In this document: positions 57,034 to 64,000 of the stretch, one piece after another | Numbering within the stretch: the stretch's first letter is position 1 | Layout of the letters: each line of letters begins with the position of its first letter | Assembly (NCBI GenBank): GCA_020064725.1 | Contig: JAGTWJ010000019.1 | Coordinates: 2,232,001-2,296,000, forward strand | Source of the DNA: Drechslerella dactyloides | Taxonomy: Eukaryota > Ascomycota > Orbiliomycetes > Orbiliales > Orbiliaceae | Direction of reading: 5' to 3' | Length of the DNA stretch: 64,000 nucleotides | Translations under genes and position numbers: made by a program | The notes under the pieces: model-generated | What the model saw: the letters and a program-made list of their open reading frames with translations, nothing else | Database searches by the model: none | Told to the model about the DNA's origin: nothing

Positions 57034-60000
57034 ATGGCCGGACCCGCCGAGTGGTCTCGAAATGGCGCCGACAATGCGGATTCCGAGCAGTTCGCTGCCG
57101 ACGCCCAGTTGAGATTTATCCAACAATCCGATCCCGATAACCTGCTCAAGGCGCCCCGCCACTACATCCCGGTCTTTGTCCTGCACTCGTTCTGCAAGTC
57201 GGAACGGCCCAGGCCGTTCGTGCTACCGGACTCGGAACGGGTTGCGAAGATAAAGACCCAGCTGGTCGCCCAGCGCAAGCTGACGGCCGCCTGCCCGAGC
57301 TGGGACCTGGTGTCGAAAGGGAGCGACATTGTAGACAACGAAACCTTCATCATCTTCGACACCCGGACCAAACGGTTCACCAAGTACCACTGGACAGAAT
57401 GCTTCAAGTTCGAGGAGCCCTATCAAAAGTTCTTCGAAAAGTTCACCATGAAGGAGTTCACGAGGGAAGGATGGAAGTTCCACAAGTTCGAGAAACTGCA
57501 GCGCGTCGACCTGGGCATCATGAAGGGCCTGTGGACGAACACGTACAAGGTCTACGAAGCCATGGAAACTCGCCGGCGCGAGTCCAGCGACTTCATCACC
57601 CTCAAACGCAGCGACGTCTGGGAATTCCGCAAATACCTCTTCCTCATGACCTTCCTCCGCAATCGAGACCGCAATACCCACCTGCTGGGCACATCCGAAG
57701 CCATGTTCGAGGCCAAGGAGAGGCGCACGACCTTCATGGGCGTCCACAACCTCAATCACCCGCGCGATCTGTGGCTGCACAATGCTTCCATCATGCTGGA
57801 CACGCCCCACCACCAGGTCAGCTACCACAAGATGCTCTTCGACCTCGACCAGGAGGACTATCGCACAAACGCACGCGAGCGCTTCATGGTCTTCTGGGAA
57901 GCTGGCCCTGATGACGAGTTCATCTTGACGGACAGCAGCTTCGGTGGGATGGAAATTGGGCGTCTGGAAGCCAAGCACACGATGCCCAAGCGACTCAAGC
58001 CGTCGGACTTGCAAAAACGCCTGTACAGCCGCGACTTTATGTGGCACCAGATCTTCGTGTTGTCGCCCAAGCTGGCTGTTGCATTGTGCCACGGCACCAT
58101 GACCAACTCGACGCTCATCCGCGAGCATCGCGACCGCTTCGGTCTGCGCCTGTCGCTGCTCGACAAGCTGCCGCATCCGCTGGCCCAGGGCTACTACAAG
58201 GACCTGCACGTCAAGGAGTGCCGCTTCCTCAAGCCCGAATGGAAGATCCCCGGCGAGGTTGAGGAACTGTTCGGCCGGCCTGCGGACAAGGGGAAGTACG
58301 TCGCCAACCTCGACGCCCGCGCCAACAATGACCTCGAGTTCATGGTCTCGACCCTGTCATCTGCTCAAGTCGCCCTCGTCAACATGGTTCTGCTGCAGAA
58401 CCAGAGCGTCACCACTGCAGTCGAAAACGTCGTCTATAGGAATCCCGCGGCGCTCTATCGCGCGATAGAAGAATACGGAAAGCACGACTGGGTCATCTTT
58501 ACGGATGAGAAACAGCATAGCTACAAGTCTCTGAAGCGAAAGATCTTTAACCAGTTCAACAAGCCTGCAAACGGCCATGACTCGGGCAAGTCCAGCTCGG
58601 GCTCGTCTGATCCTGGCACTCGGTCGTCAGGGTCTTCATCTAGACACTCCGAGAAGAAGTCCGTGACATCGGACAAAAGTGCCAGCTCGAAGCCCTACTC
58701 CGATGCTTCGGCTGCGAGGAGTGCGAAGCAAGGACGCAGGGACCAGCGTGCCAATCCCTTTTACTCTGATTCCGAACCTAGTGACGATGATGACGACTTT
58801 CTGCCGCCGATGCCTAGTTCCACAATGCGTCAACGCTCACCGTCTCCTGTTCGCATCCCGGACCTGCCAATGAAGCGAGAAGAGCCTGTGGTCGTCTCGC
58901 CGCCAAAACCTGTCGAGACTCCTGCACCACCAAAGATTAACAGCGAGCCACCCAAGATGAACGGCGAAGCATCTAAGCCCGTCGTCGAAGCACCGGTCCG
59001 ACCGCCCATCCCCACTCCGGAGCCTCCTAAAGAGAAAGCAGCACCTGTTCCAGAGCCGCCCAAGCCGGTGGCAGACCCCATCATCAACAAGGCTGCTCCT
59101 TCCGACAGGGCCGACAAGGTCAAGTCTCCGGACATGGAGCGACTAGAGAAGGAGATGGCTGAAAAAGAACGCGTCCTCCGCGAGGAGCAGGAAGCCATCC
59201 AGAAGCTCCGGCGTGAGAAACAAGAACTCGAAGCCGAGCTCGAGCTCCGTCGTAAGGAAGAAGCCGAGGCTTCCGCCCGCATGGAGCGGAAGAAATCCGA
59301 ACGTGGCGGTCGGCCCGAAGATCGCAACCAAGAGAACCGGGAACGTGCCCGATCTGAGAACCGCGAACGCGACGACCGGGTGCGTGCCACCAGCACCAAG
59401 TCCGCCGACAACCGCCGGCGTCCACGCTCCAAGGATCGCGCCGAAGCAGAACTCGTCGACGTTGGCAAGCAGCTCGCCCTCCTGGAAATGGAGCGCGAGA
59501 AGGTCCGCAAGGAGAAGCTCGAATTGGAGGAGATGCAAGTGCGCCGACGCCGCGAAGAGGAGAAGGAGAACCAGAAGAAGTTCGATAGGTTGCAGAAGGA
59601 CCTAGCCTATCTCCAGCGTCAACTCGAGGAGGAGCGCCAGGAGAAAGAAAAGGTCAAACGTATCGCCGCAAAGGAGAAGGAGATCCTCAAAAGCCAGGCC
59701 GACGCCCTCGTCCGACAGACCAGAGAGCTTCGCGAGGCCCAGGAGCGCGACCAGGCTCGTGCCGAAGTCGAGCGAGCTGCTCGCGCGGAGAAAGAGCGGC
59801 TGGATCGACTCGAGAAGGAGAGGATTGCCATTGAGAAGGAGAGGGTGCGGGATCTAGAGCGTCAGAAGGATCGAGAGCTCAAGAAGCGTCAAGAACGGGA
59901 GAGGATCATGATCGAGAAGGAGAAGCAAGAACGCCTTCAGCGGGACCGCGAAATCCAGGCCGATAAAGAAAAGGAAGCTGAGCGGGCCAAACGACACCGC

Positions 60001-60888
60001 GACCGAGAACAAGAGCGAGCAGCCAGAAACAAGAACCGTCAGAGCCGTTACGACCTCTATGACAGAGCCTCGGACGTTAGCGATGAGCTCGACGCCCAGG
60101 CTCTCTTCCGCAAGAATCGCATGATGCTGGGAGCCATGTCGCCTACCTCTGATACCAGCCCGGTGCATCTGCGACACGACGAGATGACTCCACCTTCTTC
60201 CAGCCATTCGCATCCAGACCAGTTTGACGACCGCCGCTTCGAGCCAATGAGGTCTCAGTCGCCACCTTCACCCCGCCTTGGCTATCAGTTCCCACCATCC
60301 CCGCGACGAGCAGACACGTCGCCCGTTCCCTTGGGGTCCGCAGCGAACCATCGTCGAGGAGCCCAGCCCAAGATGCTTGCCCTCGAGTTCGAATCCCCAC
60401 CATCCTCGGGCTTCCAGACAAGCCCGGTCAGCGACTCTTCAGGCCCACCACTCGATCTCGCCTTGTACGCACCACCGAAGGAAAAGTCCAGTCGCCGCAA
60501 GCCTGATGGTCATGCTCGAGACGCAAGAGACCCGCATGCGCGAGAGCAACCTAGAGACCCGAGAGCACCTCCCGCACATGTCCGACGTTTCGAGCCACCG
60601 GCACCACTTCCCAACTTCAACGACTTGGACCGTAGGCTCAGCAAAATTCCCACTACGTTCCCTCGGGAGGAGTTCCCATCGATCACACACAACGAACGCT
60701 ATCCTGAAGACGACTACGATGATGACGACTATGGCAACGGTTACGGCGAAGCCGTGACGCGATACGAACGTGCCTCGAAGAAACGGTTGCAGATTGAGGC
60801 GCCGCCCGCGCCTCCAAAGGGGCAATACCCCCGGCAAAAGCCTCCACCGAGAGCTCTTCCCCCACCTGACTATCGCAACGGGCGATAG
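57034..60888 (+). CDS. Large DUF4238-like protein with long coiled coil
   Basis: 1284 residues from ATG 57034, the first ATG in a frame open since 56899. The frame upstream of this ATG (reading PSRSRYSPHPYTPNPDNP) also looks coding, and an AG after a pyrimidine stretch at 56929-56930 could be an acceptor, so a 5' exon may be missing. N-terminal about 470 residues form a globular domain opening with APRHYIPVFVLHSFC, then WTECF, LWTNTYKVYEAMETRRR, EFRKYLFLMTFLRNRDRN, FILTDSSFGGMEIG and FVLSPKLAVALCH; HYIPxFxLxxF, a tDs motif and lSPxxal are typical of DUF4238 proteins. Then a Ser-rich and Pro-rich linker, and about 380 residues of charged coiled coil (EKEMAEKERVLREEQEAIQK and on) to about residue 1020. 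The tail has SP/TP sites (SPPSPRLGYQFPPSPRR). No signal peptide or membrane span. Function unknown; a scaffold role is a guess from the coiled coil. Confidence 0.75.
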   Translation: MAGPAEWSRNGADNADSEQFAADAQLRFIQQSDPDNLLKAPRHYIPVFVLHSFCKSERPRPFVLPDSERVAKIKTQLVAQRKLTAACPSWDLVSKGSDIVDNETFIIFDTRTKRFTKYHWTECFKFEEPYQKFFEKFTMKEFTREGWKFHKFEKLQRVDLGIMKGLWTNTYKVYEAMETRRRESSDFITLKRSDVWEFRKYLFLMTFLRNRDRNTHLLGTSEAMFEAKERRTTFMGVHNLNHPRDLWLHNASIMLDTPHHQVSYHKMLFDLDQEDYRTNARERFMVFWEAGPDDEFILTDSSFGGMEIGRLEAKHTMPKRLKPSDLQKRLYSRDFMWHQIFVLSPKLAVALCHGTMTNSTLIREHRDRFGLRLSLLDKLPHPLAQGYYKDLHVKECRFLKPEWKIPGEVEELFGRPADKGKYVANLDARANNDLEFMVSTLSSAQVALVNMVLLQNQSVTTAVENVVYRNPAALYRAIEEYGKHDWVIFTDEKQHSYKSLKRKIFNQFNKPANGHDSGKSSSGSSDPGTRSSGSSSRHSEKKSVTSDKSASSKPYSDASAARSAKQGRRDQRANPFYSDSEPSDDDDDFLPPMPSSTMRQRSPSPVRIPDLPMKREEPVVVSPPKPVETPAPPKINSEPPKMNGEASKPVVEAPVRPPIPTPEPPKEKAAPVPEPPKPVADPIINKAAPSDRADKVKSPDMERLEKEMAEKERVLREEQEAIQKLRREKQELEAELELRRKEEAEASARMERKKSERGGRPEDRNQENRERARSENRERDDRVRATSTKSADNRRRPRSKDRAEAELVDVGKQLALLEMEREKVRKEKLELEEMQVRRRREEEKENQKKFDRLQKDLAYLQRQLEEERQEKEKVKRIAAKEKEILKSQADALVRQTRELREAQERDQARAEVERAARAEKERLDRLEKERIAIEKERVRDLERQKDRELKKRQERERIMIEKEKQERLQRDREIQADKEKEAERAKRHRDREQERAARNKNRQSRYDLYDRASDVSDELDAQALFRKNRMMLGAMSPTSDTSPVHLRHDEMTPPSSSHSHPDQFDDRRFEPMRSQSPPSPRLGYQFPPSPRRADTSPVPLGSAANHRRGAQPKMLALEFESPPSSGFQTSPVSDSSGPPLDLALYAPPKEKSSRRKPDGHARDARDPHAREQPRDPRAPPAHVRRFEPPAPLPNFNDLDRRLSKIPTTFPREEFPSITHNERYPEDDYDDDDYGNGYGEAVTRYERASKKRLQIEAPPAPPKGQYPRQKPPPRALPPPDYRNGR

Positions 60889-63800
60889 GTTGGTTTTCCT
60901 TCCAACCTTGCACGCATGAGCGCTAGCACCGTGCCGCATATAGCGAGCAGGCAGGCAAGCAATCATGCAAACTGTGGTTTGCAAGTTGGCCAATCCCTTC
61001 CACGTTTTCCTGATTCCGGATTTCCGGATTTCCCTTCCTCGTTATAGATCTCCAATCATAGTTTTGCTTCTTTCTCCCGCATACATAGATTTTTGATTTT
61101 CATTTCATCTTGCTCTCTCTTTGTTGGCTTTGGATGCTTCTGTTTTATTTGCTTGCATTTGAATTATATGTTACACAAGCGCTTTGTTGCCTTCCTGTTG
61201 CCCCCTAAAACATACCCATTTGGTTTTTCGCTATCTTGCACTGGATGTTTTGAATTCATTACTGAATGTATCATCATGACCCTAATGACCTTGGAATCGC
61301 CGCTTTACAAAATTCTCTTTTTCCTCTCTCCTATTTTCCTTAGCCTAGGTACTGCTTATTAGTGTTTGGAATTCCCATTGGTACTGTTTAGTTCTCGTCG
61401 TTATATCCGTCCGTCTATATGTCCGTCTGTCGAAGTGCGTCCGCATTATACCTATTTGCCTTTACGAAATCATGTCTCGTCACCGGCTTTGCGTTTACTG
61501 GATCGATAAACGGGATTTGTCAGTCACATTCCATTGAGGGTTCTGTTTATCTTACTATACACGGCATGCATGGGATGGAAAGAAAAAACCTGGTTCGAAA
61601 CATTCAACATATTTTTCCATACAATGCATGTCTGTCCCTGTCTGCTGTCTGCAAAAAAAAGTTCTCCTCTGCCTATCTCCTATTGCACGCTTGCTTACCT
61701 CTGTATACGGGTCTGTTTCTCTCGTTGGATAATCTATTGTTCGTTAGTGTAGGAAAAGCAAAGGCGAATATCTTTCATGATTGTCAGAGTTCGAACGGTA
61801 TGGTCATGTTGTTCTGGATACGATGTACTTTTTCCTTGCCAGTGCACTATACTTGATATCCCCTCTCGCAATTACATTTTCACTTTGATTTTCTGCAGGA
61901 TAATATTATACGATCTGATGTGATATGACATGGCACCTTGACCTTCTTGTAATTGTCTTGCTTGAATCGCGTACTCCTTCCCTGGAAGTCCGTCTTGTCA
62001 GTACATGACTGCTTTTTGATGAATTCCTCGGTTGAAGCCACGACACCAATGTACCATGTCTGCTACTTGCGTACATATTCCGGAAAATCTCTCCTTTCGT
62101 ATACCTTAACATACCCTGCCCTTGGAAAAGTGCCTTCGTATCTATTGTTGGTTATCACAGATACCAATCACACTACATTCCGCCAGATATCACTTGCCCA
62201 CCTTCACTGTGCTCCCCTATCTTTCGCGTTGTGCGTCGACTGATGCTGTGCTAGTTAGCTGCCCTTGCTTCGACGAGACTCTCAGCTCATGCACGAATCA
62301 GGTGAGCATGACTTTGGGCCCGAGCTGGAGCTAGCTGGCTTGCTGAGACGTCCCGTACGAGAGGGATAGATATGGGTTGGCTAATTACGATTGCAACCGT
62401 CGTGCCCCCTTGCTTGATGATGCAGAAAAAAAGTTCCATCCGTTCAACCACTCACCAAAATATTCGCATAGAACTGAGTCGCGCATACGTTGCAGCTGCC
62501 CTTGCTTTATTACAAACTCATCACTAAGCCTGAAACGATGATGGAATCTGATGGAATCGAATCGCATGATGAGGAAAAGCCCTGCTTCCCTCCTTCTGTC
62601 CCTCCCCTCTGTTCGCTTTTGTATTTATGCGAGTTTCTACCGCGCGGGGCTAGCTGGTCGCGTCGGATGCGATTCCGATGCCAGCTAGTCGGCAAGCGGG
62701 GGATCCAGCTTGGCCCCTGCAACGGGCTTAGGCGTGCATATGTTTACATGCACCCCTCGATAGCTTGATGCAGAGTCAGTGGCTTTTCGCGGAGTTCTGG
62801 GTTTTCGTGCGATGCAGCAGCGAGCTCGCGAGCTGTTGTGTCTTGAACAATATCCTTATTAGGGCACACGATCGGCCCGGAGACCTGTTTCCGACTCCTT
62901 GCAATTGCCAGCTTGCCGATATGCACATGCGTTGCAACGGGACGATTCACAGACATGCTTTCTTCTTTCTCATCTGCCTCTTCTCGGTTCGCATTTTCTT
63001 TCCTGTTATTACCCTTAGATAGAGTAAGTGACCAAAAGTCTTGATCGGGCGAGCGACGCCGTTGCCCGAGACTGTATTTACGCAAACGTCCCCCCTCTTC
63101 GATGTATACATGTAATTGGAACTCCTCCAATCCTCCCTGTACCTATGCGATCGATGCACGTATGACAAATCTCGACACAAGAAATATTAAAAATAAATCG
63201 AAACAGTAGAAAGCTTCGAATGATACACCAAACTGTTCAAACGATCGTCCCGTCATAAGACAGAAATGTTCTTGATTCGATTCGCGAGAACTTTAAGTTA
63301 CGAATAGGCTTCTGTCCCGGTCAGGTGGGACTGGAACCTGACTATCATTTCCGCTCTGCCCGGCCGGCCGATTGCTTTGACTTCCCATCTTGCATCCCCG
63401 AGACGACTTCCCGTCCTGCACACATGAGCCGGCGTAGCCATAGTTGCGCAGATATAACTTGACTACCTGCAGCACGGCCGTTCGGACATTCGTAATCTCG
63501 GGAGGGGTGAGAAGGAAGGAAATCGACAGGAACAGAGGCACTCAGCGGGACTAGGCGAGAATCGATCATTTTGATCCGATTCGGCGTCGGCACGCATGCT
63601 TGTTTGTTCTTGCATGCGGATCACTCGAAGCAATATATTCTCGGGATTGGAAGCATATCACGGCCTTTCACAGACATGTCGGGTATTGGCTGATTGGTGA
63701 TTCAAAGGGCTAGCATTGCATTAATGGAGGAGAGACATTAGATGCAGCACGTATCTCTCACCGGAACTGTCATGTCTTTGCGCGCATATTTGGCTACTCA

Positions 63801-64000
63801 TCACTTTGGTGTATTAGGTGAAATTGAAGCATGATCCGGCTGGCTGGGAGCATGGGACTGCTTGGGGGCGTTAAATTGGCCTGTTGGTTGGATGCAATGG
63901 TTGGTTCGAATGCTCGTGGATCATTCTGATAGATAACGTTACGAATCGAAATGCACTTGAGCCCAGTTGAGTCGACTCTACCGCCAGTTCGAATTGGCCC
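60889..64000. other. 3.1 kb 3' region, no gene seen
   Basis: After the coiled-coil gene. The first kilobase is T-rich and pyrimidine-rich and may include a 3' UTR. Frames at 61093, 61419 and 62490 (plus) and 63130 (minus) have no motifs, splice partners or signal peptide support. The window ends in this region. Confidence 0.5.

Noticed and set aside
57223..58209. 328-codon minus-strand frame inside the coiled-coil gene
   Set aside because: Produced by GC-rich third positions of the sense gene; Val/Leu/Glu-rich without motifs.
61093..61362. 89-codon hydrophobic frame after the coiled-coil gene
   Set aside because: T-rich probable 3' UTR; the hydrophobic residues follow from TTT/CTT codons.

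Overview
The window is nuclear DNA of a filamentous ascomycete (Pezizomycotina). Evidence seen directly: protein genes split by short spliceosomal introns, mostly 60-95 nt, with GT...AG ends and CTAAC or CTGAC branch sites; fungal-type cell-wall proteins (a GH72 glucanosyltransferase with a GPI tail, a GH114 galactosaminidase, a Kre1-like peptide, an Ecm33-like L-domain protein); a Mit1-type chromatin remodeller; and a pogo/Fot1-like DNA transposon whose core has almost no CpG. Genus and species cannot be told from sequence alone. There is no rRNA, CRISPR array or bacterial-style operon, and I recognised no tRNA gene.

Layout. 1-2437: 3' part of a mitochondrial rRNA ribose methyltransferase (Mrm1), with a long charged tail. 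3.7-4.6 kb: a minus-strand candidate gene seen only as three phase-matched exons. 5.2-12.8 kb: three plus-strand single-membrane-span proteins in a row, namely an L-domain protein and two with short N-termini and Pro/Ser/Thr-rich tails; the spacers between them carry a dense cluster of GTCTCG-core repeats. 13.48-15.61 kb: a 2.13 kb transposon relic with 42-bp terminal inverted repeats and a TA target duplication. 16.5-21.2 kb: Mit1. 21.7-23.7 kb (minus): mitoribosomal protein mS35/Rsm24, divergent from ALG13 (24.0-24.8 kb) across a 320-bp shared promoter. 27.0-29.3 kb (minus): a Barentsz/CASC3-like protein with a 66-nt in-frame intron. 31.4-31.75 kb (minus): a Kre1-like secreted peptide. 31.8-37.5 kb: gene-free.

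37.5-39.5 kb: a secreted DUF7029/DUF7223-type protein. 41.3-43.0 kb: the GH72 enzyme (six exons). 46.4-47.3 kb: the GH114 enzyme. 48.2-51.0 kb: a NAPE-PLD-like metallo-hydrolase in 13 exons. 57.0-60.9 kb: a large DUF4238-like protein with a long coiled coil, behind a 6 kb gene-free, simple-repeat-rich upstream region. The last 3.1 kb is non-coding as far as I can see.

The genes form no obvious biosynthetic cluster. A loose theme is the cell surface: Ecm33-like, two tail-anchoring membrane proteins, Kre1-like, GH72, GH114, and Alg13 for N-glycan assembly. The rest is housekeeping (mitochondrial ribosome and rRNA, chromatin, mRNA metabolism, lipid hydrolysis). Exon coordinates were derived by hand from splice motifs and reading phase. 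They are internally consistent but unverified by RNA data.
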